Source: Betaproteobacteria bacterium (lineage in GTDB: Bacteria > Pseudomonadota > Gammaproteobacteria > Burkholderiales > SG8-39). From it: 64,000 bases of DNA. Shown here piece after piece: positions 1 through 9,857 of the stretch. Below the pieces are notes generated by a model. That model was not told the DNA's origin and searched no databases. It saw nothing but the letters and a program-made list of their open reading frames with translations. A program made the translations under genes and the position numbers. The first letter of the stretch is position 1; each line of letters begins with the position of its first letter. The stretch covers positions 1 to 64,000 of the forward strand of contig JACPYS010000021.1 of assembly GCA_016195915.1 (NCBI GenBank), written 5' to 3'.

Positions 1-2
1 CG

Positions 3-1570
3 GGCACCTGGAAGGACCTGACCGACAGCGTGAATTTCATGGCGAGCAACCTCACCTCGCAGGTGAGGAACATCGCCGAGGTGACTACCGCGGTGGCGAG
101 CGGCGACCTGTCGAAGAAGATCACGGTCGACGTGAAGGGCGAGATCCTGGAACTCAAGAACACCGTCAATACGATGGTGGACCAACTGTCTTCGTTCGCG
201 GCCGAAGTGACGCGCGTGTCGCGCGAAGTGGGCACCGAAGGCCGCCTCGGCGGGCAGGCCGACGTGCAGGGGGTGGCGGGCACCTGGAAGGACCTGACCG
301 ACAGCGTGAACTCGATGGCGAGCAATCTGACCGCGCAGGTGCGCAACATTGCCGACGTCACCACCGCGGTCGCGAAAGGCGACCTTTCGAAGAAGATCAC
401 GGTCGACGTGAAGGGCGAAATCCTCGAGTTGAAAAATACCATCAACACGATGGTCGATCAGCTCAGCTCGTTCGCCGCCGAGGTGACGCGCGTCGCGCGC
501 GAAGTGGGAACGGAAGGAAAGCTGGGCGGGCAGGCGCAGGTGCAGGGCGTGGCGGGCACCTGGAAGGACCTGACCGACAGCGTGAACTTCATGGCGAGCA
601 ACCTGACTTCGCAGGTGAGAAACATTGCCGAGGTGACGACTTCGGTGGCGACCGGCGACCTGTCGAAGAAGATCACGGTCGACGTGAAAGGCGAAATCCT
701 CGAACTCAAGGACACCATCAATACGATGGTCGACCAGCTGCGCTCGTTCGCTGCCGAGGTCACGCGCGTCGCGCGCGAGGTGGGAACCGAGGGGCGACTG
801 GGTGGACAGGCCGACGTGAAGGGCGTGGCAGGCACCTGGAAGGACCTGACCGACAGCGTGAACTCGATGGCGAGCAACCTGACCGCGCAGGTGCGCAACA
901 TTGCCGACGTCACCACCGCCGTGGCGAAAGGCGACCTTTCGAAGAAGATCACGGTGGACGTGCGCGGCGAGATCCTCGAGGTCAAGAACACGGTCAACAC
1001 GATGGTCGATCAGCTCAGCTCGTTTGCGGCCGAGGTGACGCGCGTCGCGCGCGAGGTCGGCACCGAGGGCAAGCTCGGCGGGCAGGCGCAGGTGCAGGGC
1101 GTGTCCGGCACCTGGAAGGACCTGACCGACAGCGTGAACTTCATGGCCGGCAACCTGACCGCGCAGGTGCGCGGAATCGCGAAGGTGGTGACCGCGGTGG
1201 CGACCGGCGACCTGAAGCAGAAGCTCACGGTGGAGGCCAAGGGAGAAATCGCGGCACTCGCCGACACGATCAACAGCATGACGGACACGCTCGCGACGTT
1301 CGCCGACCAGGTCACCAGCGTCGCGCGCGAAGTGGGTGTCGAAGGAAAGCTGGGCGGACAGGCGAAGGTGCCGGGTGCATCCGGCACCTGGAAGGCGCTG
1401 ACCGAGAACGTCAACGGCCTCGCGGCGAATCTGACCACGCAGGTGAGAGCGATCGCCGAGGTCGCCACGGCGGTGACCGAGGGCGACCTGACCCGCTCGA
1501 TCGCGGTGCAGGCGCAGGGCGAGGTGGCGGTACTCAAGGATACGATCAACGAGATGATCGTGAACCTGAA
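3..1570 (+). repeat. 276-bp tandem repeat array encoding HAMP units
   Basis: Six tandem units of 276 bp (92 codons) begin at about 3, 279, 555, 831, 1107 and 1383. Each starts with the codons for [11 protein letters not shown] or a variant of it. Units 1 and 3 resemble each other ([15 protein letters not shown]), and units 2 and 4 resemble each other ([20 protein letters not shown]), so a 552-bp dimer is the higher-order unit. Units 5 and 6 are more diverged. The array runs off the left edge, so the total copy number is not known. Confidence 0.9.
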
Positions 1571-4379
1571 GGACACCACCGAGAAGAACACGGAACAGGA
1601 CTGGCTCAAGACCAACCTTGCCAAGTTCAGCCGGATGCTGCAGGGCCAGCGCGACCTGAACACGGTCGGCCGGCTGATCCTGTCGGACCTGGCGCCCGTG
1701 GTAAAGGCGCAGCACGCGATGTTCTTCGTTCTCGACAGTAGCCGCGAACCCAACGAACTGGCGTTGCTGGCGAGCTACGCCGCAGAAGGACTCGGCAATC
1801 ACGGCATGCGCCTGCGCCTTGGCGAAGGGCTGATCGGCCAGTGCGCCCTGGAGAAGCAGAAGATTCTCCTCGACCACGCGCCGGGCGACTATATCCGCAT
1901 CCGCTCCGGCCTCGGAAATGCGGCGCCCCGTTCGCTGCTGGTACTGCCGATCGTGTTCGAAGGCCAGGTGAAGGGCGTCCTGGAACTGGCTTCGTTCGAG
2001 GGATTCAGTTCCACCCACCAGGCGTTCCTCGAGCAGCTGACCGAGAGTATCGGCATCGTGATCAACACCATCGAGTCCAACACGCGGACCGAAGACCTTC
2101 TCACGCAGTCGCAATCACTCGCGCAGGAACTGCAGAGCCGCCAGAACGAGCTGCAGCAGACCAACCAGGAATTGCAGGACAAGGCGGGCCAGCTCGCGCA
2201 CCAGAATCAGGAAGTCGAGCGCAAGAACCAGGAGGTCGAGCAGGCGCGGCAGGCGCTCGAGGAAAAGGCCCGGCAGCTCGCGCTCACCTCGAAATACAAG
2301 TCCGAGTTCCTCGCCAACATGTCCCACGAGCTGCGCACGCCGCTCAACAGCCTGCTGATCCTCTCGGACCAGCTTTCCGGCAACGCCGAAGGCAATCTTT
2401 CGGTACGCCAGATCGATTTCGCAAAAACCATCCATTCGTCCGGCAACGACCTGCTGATGCTGATCAACGACATCCTCGACCTGTCGAAAATAGAATCGGG
2501 CACGGTGGCGGTCGACATCGGCGAACTGCCGGTGGACGAACTTTACCGGTACGTCGAGCGCACCTTCCGGCCGGTGGCGGAATCGCGCAAGCTCGATTTC
2601 CAGATCCGGCTCGACGAAAACCTGCCGCCTTCGATGTTTACCGACGCGAAACGGCTGCAGCAAATCATCAAGAACCTGCTGTCGAACGCGTTCAAGTTCA
2701 CCCATCGCGGCCAGGTTACCCTCACCATCGAGGCCGCCACCGGCGGATGGAGCGCGACCAACGAGGCGCTCAACCACGCGCCGCAGGTGCTTGCCTTTTC
2801 CGTGTCGGACACCGGCATCGGCATTCCCGGCGAGAAGCAGCAGATCATTTTCGAGGCATTCCAGCAGGCCGATGGAAGCACCAGCCGCAAATATGGCGGA
2901 ACCGGCCTAGGTCTCGCGATCAGCCGCGAGCTGTCGCGCCTGCTGCGCGGTGAAATCCGCCTGTTCAGCACGCTTGGTCGCGGCAGCACGTTTACCCTGT
3001 ACATGCCGCAGAGTCATACGCCCCAGCGCCCGGCGCAATCCCCCGAGGAGGCAGCAGGCCCGCGCTTCGCGGACCGCCCCGCCGAACTCGCCGGCAGCGC
3101 CCGCCTGCCGGCCCTCGCCGCGGTACCGGCGATCGCGCTGCCCCACGCCGAACCCGAGCCCGAGGCGCTGCCCAACGAGGCCGGCGACGATCGGGACAAC
3201 ATCCGGCCGGGCGACCTTGTCCTGCTGATCGTCGAGAACGATATCCCGTTTGCCCGGGTGCTGCTGGAGGCGGCGCGCGCGAAGAGCTTCAAGGTCCTGG
3301 TTGCGTCGCTTGGCGCCGCCGCGCTCGCCATGGCGCGCGAGTATAAGCCGTCGGCGATCACGCTCGACATCGTCCTGCCTGACATCGAAGGCTGGCGCGT
3401 GCTTGAACGGCTCAAGAACGACACCGCGAGCCGGCATGTGCCGGTGTGCGTGATTTCTACCGAGGAAGCACGCGAGCGCGCGTGGCGCGGGGGCGCCTGG
3501 TCGTTCCTCAACAAACCGATCCAGAGCACCGAACTCATCAGCGATCTGCTCGACTCGGTAAAGGAGGTGGTCAGGCGCAAGGGCACGGGCGTGCTGCTGC
3601 TCGCGCCGAAAGGCTTCAAGCTGGTCAGGTCGATCAAGTCGTTCGACATGGGACTGCGGATGACGCATGTGACCGACGCTGCGGCCGCGAGCGCCGCGTT
3701 TGTCAAAGGCGGAATGGGCTGCCTGGTGTGCTGCCCCACGAGCATTGACCCGGTAGCGCTTCCGCCGCCGGTTGCCGACGCGGTCAACGAGGGCCGCCTG
3801 CCGATGATCGTCTATGACGACGCGAATCGCGTCCACGAGGACGATAGCCAATGGCACCGCCTGCTCAAGAATGGCCGCGTGCGGCTGGTACGCTCCCCGG
3901 AGCGGTTCATCGATCAACTCGCCTTCACACTGCACGCCGAAACCGCGCGGCTGCCGCAGGCGCACCGCGCGGTGCTGCAGGGCATGTACCAGTCGAACAA
4001 GCTGCTCTCGGGAAAGCGCGCGCTGATCGTCGACGACGACATGCGCAACATCTTTGCACTCTCGTCGGTACTCGAGGAATTCGACATGCGGATCAAATCG
4101 ACCGACAACGGGCGCGATGCGATCAAACTTCTCGACCGCGACCCGGACGTCGATATCGTGCTGATGGACATCATGATGCCGGAGATGGACGGCCTCGATA
4201 CGATGCGCGAGATACGCAAGATCCCGGCCTGCCGCGACTTGCCGATCATTGCGGTCACGGCGAAGGCGATGAAGGGAGACCGCGAGCGTTGCATCGAAGC
4301 CGGCGCCTGGGACTACCTGTCCAAGCCGGTGGATACCGAGCAACTGCTCGGTACGCTGCGCGCCTGGCTGTACCGCTGA
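3..4379 (+). CDS. Multi-HAMP hybrid sensor histidine kinase (5' end outside window)
   Basis: This is a cytoplasmic hybrid histidine kinase resembling the fungal group III (Nik1) and bacterial multi-HAMP kinases. The reading frame is open from base 3, so the true start lies upstream. Numbering from base 3, at least six HAMP-type units of 92 residues fill about 1-530. A GAF domain (about 555-700), a coiled coil (about 700-760), HisKA with phospho-acceptor His775 in SHELRTP, and HATPase_c with NAFKFT, DTGIGIP and GGTGLGL follow. Then come a receiver with Asp1122, a degenerate receiver-like segment (about 1195-1320) and a C-terminal receiver with Asp1389 in [11 protein letters not shown]. No membrane segment is visible in the part present. 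The next gene overlaps the stop codon, so the two are probably cotranscribed. The signal sensed is unknown. Confidence 0.93.
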   Translation, partial: GTWKDLTDSVNFMASNLTSQVRNIAEVTTAVASGDLSKKITVDVKGEILELKNTVNTMVDQLSSFAAEVTRVSREVGTEGRLGGQADVQGVAGTWKDLTDSVNSMASNLTAQVRNIADVTTAVAKGDLSKKITVDVKGEILELKNTINTMVDQLSSFAAEVTRVAREVGTEGKLGGQAQVQGVAGTWKDLTDSVNFMASNLTSQVRNIAEVTTSVATGDLSKKITVDVKGEILELKDTINTMVDQLRSFAAEVTRVAREVGTEGRLGGQADVKGVAGTWKDLTDSVNSMASNLTAQVRNIADVTTAVAKGDLSKKITVDVRGEILEVKNTVNTMVDQLSSFAAEVTRVAREVGTEGKLGGQAQVQGVSGTWKDLTDSVNFMAGNLTAQVRGIAKVVTAVATGDLKQKLTVEAKGEIAALADTINSMTDTLATFADQVTSVAREVGVEGKLGGQAKVPGASGTWKALTENVNGLAANLTTQVRAIAEVATAVTEGDLTRSIAVQAQGEVAVLKDTINEMIVNLKDTTEKNTEQDWLKTNLAKFSRMLQGQRDLNTVGRLILSDLAPVVKAQHAMFFVLDSSREPNELALLASYAAEGLGNHGMRLRLGEGLIGQCALEKQKILLDHAPGDYIRIRSGLGNAAPRSLLVLPIVFEGQVKGVLELASFEGFSSTHQAFLEQLTESIGIVINTIESNTRTEDLLTQSQSLAQELQSRQNELQQTNQELQDKAGQLAHQNQEVERKNQEVEQARQALEEKARQLALTSKYKSEFLANMSHELRTPLNSLLILSDQLSGNAEGNLSVRQIDFAKTIHSSGNDLLMLINDILDLSKIESGTVAVDIGELPVDELYRYVERTFRPVAESRKLDFQIRLDENLPPSMFTDAKRLQQIIKNLLSNAFKFTHRGQVTLTIEAATGGWSATNEALNHAPQVLAFSVSDTGIGIPGEKQQIIFEAFQQADGSTSRKYGGTGLGLAISRELSRLLRGEIRLFSTLGRGSTFTLYMPQSHTPQRPAQSPEEAAGPRFADRPAELAGSARLPALAAVPAIALPHAEPEPEALPNEAGDDRDNIRPGDLVLLIVENDIPFARVLLEAARAKSFKVLVASLGAAALAMAREYKPSAITLDIVLPDIEGWRVLERLKNDTASRHVPVCVISTEEARERAWRGGAWSFLNKPIQSTELISDLLDSVKEVVRRKGTGVLLLAPKGFKLVRSIKSFDMGLRMTHVTDAAAASAAFVKGGMGCLVCCPTSIDPVALPPPVADAVNEGRLPMIVYDDANRVHEDDSQWHRLLKNGRVRLVRSPERFIDQLAFTLHAETARLPQAHRAVLQGMYQSNKLLSGKRALIVDDDMRNIFALSSVLEEFDMRIKSTDNGRDAIKLLDRDPDVDIVLMDIMMPEMDGLDTMREIRKIPACRDLPIIAVTAKAMKGDRERCIEAGAWDYLSKPVDTEQLLGTLRAWLYR

Positions 4380-5617
4380 TGGCCGGCACCGCCAACGTTC
4401 TCGTCGTCGACGATCGCGCCGACAAGCTGCTCGTGCTGGGGAGCCTGCTCGAGCCGCTCGCGCAGAACGTGGTGCTTGCACGCTCCGGCGAGGAGGCGCT
4501 CAGGGAAATGCTCGAGCGCGAATTCGCGGTCATCCTGATGGACGTCAACATGCCAACCATGGACGGCCTGGAGACCGCCGCGCTGATTCGCAACCGGAAG
4601 AAGACCGCGCACACGCCAATCATCTTCATCACCGCCTACGCCGACGAAATGCACACCGCGCGCGGTTATTCACTGGGCGCGGTGGACTACATCCTTACGC
4701 CGATCGTGCCGGACATCCTGCGCACGAAGGTGAAGGTGTTCGTGGACCTGTTTCTCATGGCGAATCAGGTTAGGGACCAGGCCGAACAGCGCGTCGCGTT
4801 CGCGCAGGAGCAGGCGGCGCGGCTGGCGGCGGAGGAAACCAGCCGGCGCCTGCGCGAGGCCGACGAGCGCAAGGACGAATTTCTCGCCGTGCTTTCGCAC
4901 GAGTTGCGCAATCCGATGTCGGCGATCCGCAATGCGATCGAGCTCATGAAGCTGGAGCGTCTCGATTCGGACAAGGCCTGCTACGCGCGCGACGTGATCG
5001 ACCGGCAATCGGCCCTGCTATCCCGTCTGGTCGACGACTTGCTCGACATCTCGCGCATCACGCGCGGCAAGATCGAGTTGCGCCGGCAGGAATTCGACCT
5101 CAGGCAGGCAGTACAGCTCGGGATCGAAACCAATCGCTCGCTGCTCAAGGCGCGCGGCCACGCAATCCGGGTATCGGTGCCTCACCGGCAACTGCTGTAT
5201 CACGGCGACTTCGCGCGCGTCGTTCAGGTGGTCGCCAATCTGGTGCACAACGCAGCCAAGTACAGCGGGGACCGGGGCAAGATTTCGGTTGTGCTTGCCG
5301 ACGAGGCCGGCGCCGCCTCGATCCGCGTGCGCGACTCGGGCATCGGAATTCCGGCGCAGCGTTTGGCGGATATATTCCAACCGTTCGTGCAACTCGCCGA
5401 CGGTGCCGAGGGAGCGCGGGGCGGGCTCGGCGTGGGCCTGACGCTGGTGAAGACGCTCGTGGAACTGCACGGCGGATCGGTGGAGGCGCTCAGTGCGGGG
5501 CCCGGCCACGGCAGCGAATTCGTCGTCCGCCTGCCGGCTTTCGACCACGAGCTGCGCGCAGGCGGGCCGCTGCCTAGTGCGGATCGTGTGGCTGCCCAGG
5601 TTGGAGGATCTGCCTGA
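4379..5617 (+). CDS. Receiver-histidine kinase fusion protein
   Basis: This 412-residue soluble protein has an N-terminal receiver domain (about 5-125, Asp55 in LMDVNMPTMDG), a coiled-coil linker (about 130-165), HisKA with His174 in LSHELRNP, and HATPase_c with NAAKYS and DSGIGIP. The usual receiver lysine (K in 'KP') is replaced: the motif reads YILTPI. The ATG at 4379 overlaps the TGA of the upstream multi-HAMP kinase by one base, which implies translational coupling and a shared phosphorelay. The last 44 bases overlap the 3' end of the convergent receiver gene. Confidence 0.92.
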   Translation: MAGTANVLVVDDRADKLLVLGSLLEPLAQNVVLARSGEEALREMLEREFAVILMDVNMPTMDGLETAALIRNRKKTAHTPIIFITAYADEMHTARGYSLGAVDYILTPIVPDILRTKVKVFVDLFLMANQVRDQAEQRVAFAQEQAARLAAEETSRRLREADERKDEFLAVLSHELRNPMSAIRNAIELMKLERLDSDKACYARDVIDRQSALLSRLVDDLLDISRITRGKIELRRQEFDLRQAVQLGIETNRSLLKARGHAIRVSVPHRQLLYHGDFARVVQVVANLVHNAAKYSGDRGKISVVLADEAGAASIRVRDSGIGIPAQRLADIFQPFVQLADGAEGARGGLGVGLTLVKTLVELHGGSVEALSAGPGHGSEFVVRLPAFDHELRAGGPLPSADRVAAQVGGSA

Positions 5618-5963
5618 GCTTGGCGAGATCCAGTGGCTTGACGAGGTGGTGATCGATTCCCGCTTCGGCGGAACGCCGGCGGTCGGTCTGATGTCCCCAG
5701 CCGGTCAATGCGACGATCAGCATGTTCGGGTTGACGCACTGCCGCCGGATGCGCCGCGCAGCCTCGTAGCCGTTCATCCCGGGCAGTCCGATGTCCATCA
5801 GGATCACCGCGGGTTGCAGGCTGAGGGCCGCACTCAACGCGGCTTCGCCATCGTGCGCAATGTGCGCTGCATAACCAAGGGCCTCGAGCAGCATTTTCAG
5901 GCTTTGGGCAGAGTCTTCGTTGTCTTCGACGATCAGGATGCGCGTTGCGGTCTTGTCGCTCAC
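5574..5963 (-). CDS. Single-domain response regulator
   Basis: This is a stand-alone CheY-like receiver of 129 residues with the acidic pocket VEDNED, the acceptor Asp in LMDIGLPGMNG and the lysine in HLVKPLD. No output domain is present. I chose the GTG at 5963 because a GGGGAG ribosome site lies about 10 nt upstream; an ATG at 6014 would add 17 residues that do not look like a receiver. It converges on the receiver-kinase gene and overlaps its 3' end by 44 bases. A role as phosphorelay partner of the two upstream kinases is an inference from proximity. Confidence 0.85.
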   Translation of the reverse strand: MSDKTATRILIVEDNEDSAQSLKMLLEALGYAAHIAHDGEAALSAALSLQPAVILMDIGLPGMNGYEAARRIRRQCVNPNMLIVALTGWGHQTDRRRSAEAGIDHHLVKPLDLAKLRQILQPGQPHDPH

Positions 5964-6049
5964 GATTTGCGCTCTCCCCGGCGCCTGCTTGCGTGCATGC
6001 GAATGGCAGATCATAGCCCCGGCCGCTCCGGGCGCAAGTTCCGTCGAAA

Positions 6050-6199
6050 GTGACGGCAGGGCTCGTTCCCGACAGAGAGGTCAGCGCGCTGAACATCGGC
6101 GTCGAAACCCGCAAGGCGGGGGTGAAGCTCAGCGGCTTTGCGAGATCCGGGAAAAGATCCGGCGGGCGCAGCGCGGCGCGCTTGACATCAATGGCATGA
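6050..6199 (+). pseudogene. BON-domain gene remnant
   Basis: This 49-codon stretch opens with GTG and contains EVSALNIGVETR and GVKLSGFA, the core strand pattern of a BON domain. The normal N-terminal signal and C-terminal half are absent, and the sequence after GFA is low-complexity Arg/Ser. I read it as a relic of a BON-domain gene. The intact minus-strand BON gene at 6243-6545 faces it. The rest of the 5964-6242 interval shows nothing I can assign. Confidence 0.5.
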
Positions 6200-6242
6200 G
6201 AGCTCCGCGCAACGACCCGATCGTGCGCCGAGCGCCGTCCGG

Positions 6243-6545
6243 TCAGCCCGGGAGCATGTCGTTCCTGACCGAGCTCACGCCGTTGACGCCACGCGCTATT
6301 GCGACCGCGGCTGCCATAGATTTGCGCGAAGCGACGAAGCCGCTGAGCTGAACAATTCCGCGCGAGGTGGAGACGTGGATTCCCGCGTGCCTGAGCCCCG
6401 GGTGCTGCAGGATCGCGACCTTCACCGCGGTATTGACGAAGGCATCGTCGGTGCCGGGAGCGAAACCCCCAGCCGCACGCAGCTCGCTGCGACCTCCAAA
6501 GGGCGCGGCGAGACTGCGCGGCACCAGGCTGAGCGGACGCGCCAC
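6243..6545 (-). CDS. BON domain-containing protein
   Basis: The C-terminal two thirds of this 100-residue product is a BON domain: VNTAVKVAIL, IHVSTSRGIVQLSGFV and the closing GVNGVSSVRNDM. BON domains associate with membranes or phospholipid in the periplasm, but no convincing signal peptide is visible here. The GTG at 6545 was chosen because a GGGA ribosome site precedes it and because it begins 16 nt after the stop of the hemerythrin-like gene, giving a two-gene operon. An open frame extends further upstream but there it is the shadow of the hemerythrin-like gene. Confidence 0.65.
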   Translation of the reverse strand: MARPLSLVPRSLAAPFGGRSELRAAGGFAPGTDDAFVNTAVKVAILQHPGLRHAGIHVSTSRGIVQLSGFVASRKSMAAAVAIARGVNGVSSVRNDMLPG

Positions 6546-6561
6546 GCGAATCTTCCCTGCC

Positions 6562-7083
6562 CTATGGCGCGCCCAAAGCGTGCGGCGCGAATGTCTCCAA
6601 ATTGGCTGCGCGACCCTCTGCGTGCCGGAGTCGGGCCAAGCAGCGGGCGCATTCCGTGGCGAGGCGCGGCATGCTCGCGGCAGGCAGTCGCCACTGAACA
6701 AACGGGAAAACGATCGACTCGTGCGTCTGCATCCCGCGCTGGGACAGGTCGTATAGCCGCATAAGCGCCAAGCCGCGCCGCCTGTTGTTCGCCGAATTGG
6801 CGCGGACGTCGGCAATGCAGCGGGAAACCTCCAGGTCCGCGTACTCGAGAGCGCTCGCGAGAATCGCGCTGGCTCGGCGGATTTCGGGATACAGGATTTC
6901 CCGTTCCGCCTTGCGGTGGTAGGTGACTGCTGCGCAAATCGTGTGCGCCAGCTCCTGCCGTTCAAGCTCGGAATCCTTGGCGGCATCACGGTACTGCTGG
7001 AACAGCTTGCCGATCAGCGCCTGATCGGCGCGCAGCACGTCGACAAGCGTCGCGGCTTCTGGAGGATATTCGGCAGGTTCCAT
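6562..7083 (-). CDS. Hemerythrin-like HHE-domain protein
   Basis: This 173-residue helical protein matches the HHE hemerythrin pattern: LVDVLRADQALIGKLF, TYHRKAEREILYP and QTHESIVFP. Family members bind a di-iron centre for oxygen, NO or metal sensing. The first ligand of the usual D-H pair is replaced (ADQALI), so the metal site may be altered. The ATG at 7083 has AAAGGAGT upstream. It precedes the BON-domain gene at a 16-nt distance. Confidence 0.72.
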   Translation of the reverse strand: MEPAEYPPEAATLVDVLRADQALIGKLFQQYRDAAKDSELERQELAHTICAAVTYHRKAEREILYPEIRRASAILASALEYADLEVSRCIADVRANSANNRRRGLALMRLYDLSQRGMQTHESIVFPFVQWRLPAASMPRLATECARCLARLRHAEGRAANLETFAPHALGAP

Positions 7084-7198
7084 CGTTCGACTCCTTTGAT
7101 CTCCTGTCACAATTCGCCGATTCGGTTCAGGCTCGGCCGCCTTGAGAGGGGTTCCGCACACTCGCGCCCGTGGGTGCATGCGGCCGCAACACCCGGTC

Positions 7199-7828
7199 CT
7201 AGTGCTTGAATACAGGGCCGTGTACAGTGCTCGCACTGCCGACGGCAGTAGTAATGCCTGACGGCCGCGGCGCCGCATGGATCGCCGTAACGTGGGAATC
7301 ATGGCTGTGGTGAATGCCGAGCGGGTGCGGCGCCGCATGGATCGCCACAAAATGCGAATGAGGGCTGGGGTGAACACCGATCGTGTGAGCGATGCGGCCC
7401 CATCCCATGCCTTGGCTGCGCAGCGCCAGCACACCCGGAAATGCGATGCTGCCGTGCGGCGAGCTGACGGTGCCGCCCATCATCGCCGCCTCGATCTGCT
7501 GTGGTGTCGGCCGCGTAATTCCTGCTCGCGCAAGCTCGCGCGAGGCGAGATCGAGCGCGTGCGCGACGTTCCCGTAGCCCATCGGCCTGGTTGGCGGCGT
7601 GAACGTCACGCTGCCGGTGCGGTCCGTCAGTGTGATCTCGGAGCCGCGTCGCAGGCCGGTCTTGAGGCTCTGCAGATTGGCAAGCGAGCCGGCGAATCCG
7701 GCGTAGCGCTCGCCGACGGGGGGTAGCTGTCGGCCTTCGGCGTCTGTGCCCGGATCGGCCTGCGCAGCTGCCGCACTGAACAGCGCGGCGGTAAATGCAG
7801 CAATCAGCATGGAACGTGGTGTGGTCAT
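7199..7828 (-). CDS. Secreted His-rich repeat protein, unknown function
   Basis: This 209-residue protein begins with a clear signal peptide (LIAAFTAALFSAAAAQA) and is therefore exported. The middle contains QGMGWGRIAHTIGV, a motif seen in uncharacterised betaproteobacterial secreted proteins. The C-terminus has two 20-residue repeats built around AIHAAPxPxGI and rich in His and Ser, suggesting metal or surface binding. No enzyme motif is visible. It is followed by two small lipoprotein genes in the opposite order of transcription flow (8481 to 7847), so all three may share an upstream promoter. Confidence 0.65.
   Translation of the reverse strand: MTTPRSMLIAAFTAALFSAAAAQADPGTDAEGRQLPPVGERYAGFAGSLANLQSLKTGLRRGSEITLTDRTGSVTFTPPTRPMGYGNVAHALDLASRELARAGITRPTPQQIEAAMMGGTVSSPHGSIAFPGVLALRSQGMGWGRIAHTIGVHPSPHSHFVAIHAAPHPLGIHHSHDSHVTAIHAAPRPSGITTAVGSASTVHGPVFKH
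7251..7372 (-). repeat. 60-bp tandem repeat in the His-rich protein
   Basis: Two copies spaced 60 bp apart share GGCGCCGCATGGATCGCC on the plus strand (starting near 7269 and 7329). They encode the paired AIHAAPHPLGI and AIHAAPRPSGI blocks of the secreted protein. Confidence 0.7.
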
Positions 7829-7846
7829 GTCGAAATTCCTCCAGGG

Positions 7847-8263
7847 TCACGCGTCGCCGAGAGAGCGCTCGGTTTGCAGGATAATCTCGGTGGCGGTCGC
7901 GCTGTCGTAGAACAGTCCGCCGTTGCGCGCCAGCACGCGCATGCGTGTCGCGTTCGCGCTGATCGGCTCCAGCGTAATTTCGATCTCGCGGTCCGATGCG
8001 CTTGCCCGCAGGACTTCGCTGCCCTGCGATTTTTCGCGGCCTGCGACCTTGATCCCCATGCGACCGAGTGCGGCGATCGAAGCGGCCTTGACGCGCGCCT
8101 GCGGCGCGGTGAAGGTCTTGTACGTGATGCCGCCGATCGTGTGCGACACGGCGGTCGATGCACCGACGCCGAAGGACGTAATTGCCAGCGACTCGCAGCC
8201 GGCGAGGCCGGCTGCGGCAGCCAATGCGGCCGCGAGCCGCACGAGTGCGCGTGCAGGACTCAT
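7847..8263 (-). CDS. DUF3568-type lipoprotein
   Basis: This 138-residue protein has a lipoprotein signal ending in LAGC, so it is probably anchored to the outer membrane. The mature part, with GVGASTAVSHTIGGITYKTF and a central REIEITLEPIS strand, matches the DUF3568 family of small periplasmic lipoproteins of unknown function. Its start codon overlaps the stop of the glycine-zipper lipoprotein gene upstream, which indicates translational coupling. Confidence 0.72.
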   Translation of the reverse strand: MSPARALVRLAAALAAAAGLAGCESLAITSFGVGASTAVSHTIGGITYKTFTAPQARVKAASIAALGRMGIKVAGREKSQGSEVLRASASDREIEITLEPISANATRMRVLARNGGLFYDSATATEIILQTERSLGDA

Positions 8264-8481
8264 TTCAGGTCCTTGCCGAGTCGGTTCCCCACGTAGGCCC
8301 CGGCGCCGGCACCCAGCACCGTCCCCGCGGTATTGCCGGTGAGCGCGGTTCCGACGACGCCACCAAGTACGGCCCCCGTTACGGTGCCGATTTCCTGCTT
8401 CGTGGGATTGCTCGAGCAGCCGGTCAGGACTGTGGCGATCGCTGCCGTGCAGAGGTTCGTTTTCAATGAGCGGCTAAGCAT
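8260..8481 (-). CDS. Glycine-zipper lipoprotein (OsmB-like)
   Basis: The 73-residue product has a lipobox (VLTGC) and then a glycine-zipper helix pair: GAVLGGVVGTALTGN and GTVLGAGAGAYVGNRLG. This is typical of small OsmB/Rickettsia 17-kDa-type outer-membrane lipoproteins. It is the first gene of a leftward cluster with the DUF3568 lipoprotein. The function is structural or stress-related by family; nothing more can be said from the sequence. Confidence 0.75.
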   Translation of the reverse strand: MLSRSLKTNLCTAAIATVLTGCSSNPTKQEIGTVTGAVLGGVVGTALTGNTAGTVLGAGAGAYVGNRLGKDLK

Positions 8482-8647
8482 GGTCTTCTCCTTGTCTGTG
8501 CTCGCGCGGCGTCAGGGAAGCCGAGTCCGAGCACGCCGCCATCCTATTTCACTGGCCGATCGAGGTATGTCGGACACTCGACCGTGCGCTGTCGTCGTTG
8601 TTCCTACAGGAGAGAGGCGCGACAGGCGCCGGGGCGAGACGCTTGCC

Positions 8648-9262
8648 TTACTGGGTACGCAGCCGCGGATCGAGCGCGTCGCGCAGCGAATCGCCGAACA
8701 GGTTGAAGCCGAACACCGTCAGGATGATCGCGAGCCCGGGAAAAATCGCCATCCACGGAGCGGTTTCCGCAAATTCCACCGCCGCGCCGCGCAGCATCAC
8801 GTCCCAGGCCGCGGTCGGCTCCTGTACCCCAAGTCCGAGGAACGAAAGCGACGCTTCGAGCAGGATCGCCTCGCCGAGAAACGCGGTTCCCATGATCAGG
8901 ATCGGCGCCGTGACGTTCGGCAGTATGTGACGCAGGATGATGCGCCCGTGCCCGTAACCGGCGGCACGCACGGCGTCCACGTAGCGCATCTCGCGCACCG
9001 AGCGGGCGCTCGAGCGCACGACGCGCGCGCAGCGCGGCGCCATCGGCGTGGCGATGGCGAGAATGACGTTGCCCGCGCCGGTGCCGAGTATGGCGACCAC
9101 CGCGAGGGCAAGGATGATCACCGGAAAAGCGAAGAACACGTCCATCACGCGCTGCACGACAAGGTCCACGCGGCCCCCGAAGTAGGCGCTTATCACCCCG
9201 ATCAGCGAGCCGACCATGGCGCCGATGAGCGAGGCACCCAAGCGGACCGTTAGCGCGGTGCG
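8648..9262 (-). pseudogene. dppC-like ABC permease, 5' truncated
   Basis: The segment encodes about 200 residues of a DppC/OppC-type inner-membrane permease of a peptide ABC transporter. It includes VDLVVQRVMDVFFAFPV, the EAA-loop region YVDAVRAAGYG and the C-terminal NLFGDSLRDALDP. Some 85-90 N-terminal residues, including the first membrane helix, are missing. The homology begins at TALTVRLGASLIG near 9258, directly abutting the end of a truncated dppB in another frame. I read the pair as products of one deletion. A TTG at 9241 could start a shortened product, but a working permease is unlikely. Confidence 0.8.
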
Positions 9263-9694
9263 CGATCCCTTCGACGAACAGCATGCCCGGCCCGTTGAGG
9301 TTGAATACCTGCTCGGTCACCACGAGCCCGCCGAGCAGGAACGCGAATTCCGTTCTGATGACGGTGTGCACCGGCAGGATTGCGTTCTTCAGCGCGTGGC
9401 GCGTGAGGATCAGCCGCATCCACAGCCGCTTGGCGCGCGCGGTGCGGATGTAGTCCTCGCGCAGAACCTCGAGCATCGCGGAGCGCATCATGCGCGTGCC
9501 CACCGCGCAATAGCGGTAGCCCACGGCAAGCGCCGGCCACATGAGCTGCGCGAGGTTCTCCCACGGGTTCACCCAGAGCGGCGTGAACTCCATCGGCGGC
9601 ACCCACTTGAACACGATGAGCATGGCGAGGATCATCAGGCTGCCGAGCCAGAACGAGGGCGTGGCGATGCCCGCGATCGAGAACACGCGCACCG
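9255..9694 (-). pseudogene. dppB-like ABC permease, truncated at both ends
   Basis: The segment encodes about 147 residues of a DppB/OppB-type permease: VRVFSIAGIATPSFWLG, the EAA-loop REDYIRTARAKRL, and LLGGLVVTEQVFNLNGPGML. About 125 N-terminal residues and roughly 40 C-terminal residues are absent. On the 3' side the homology stops at GIAHR near 9255 where dppC homology starts in a different frame. On the 5' side it stops near 9695 at a sequence resembling an IS21-family end. Confidence 0.8.
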
Positions 9695-9750
9695 TGTTAC
9701 GGTCAATCCGAAACGCCCCACTTAGGACAATTGAAATCTCCCCACCCCTA
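9695..9750. mobile_element. Possible IS21-like element end
   Basis: Directly where dppB homology stops, the sequence begins TGTTACGG and then carries two similar blocks: GAAACGCCCCAC (about 9710-9721) and GAAATCTCCCCAC (about 9735-9747), spaced by one to two helical turns. Multiple short repeats ending in CCCCAC are typical of the termini of IS21-family elements. No istA or istB gene and no second end are visible, so this would be a solo end left by deletion. Confidence 0.35.
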
Positions 9751-9857
9751 AACGGTGGAGGTGGAAAGTGCAGGAGAGAATCGGCGCGCCGGTTAGTGTG
9801 TCCTCGCCCGGGGTGGGCGGGGAGGAGCCGGTGGTCGGTCAAGAGCGTTGGGAAGAG

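Noticed and set aside
3-1570. Repeat array as CRISPR or satellite DNA
   Set aside because: Units are 276 bp, have no spacers and encode HAMP domains in frame.
2907-4481. Minus-strand open frame opposite the 3' part of the multi-HAMP kinase
   Set aside because: Composition is that of a GC-rich shadow and it covers conserved receiver domains.
9768-9857. Upstream extension of the nnrS frame as part of the protein
   Set aside because: The 30 residues before 9858 show no NnrS similarity and derive from the rearranged scar.
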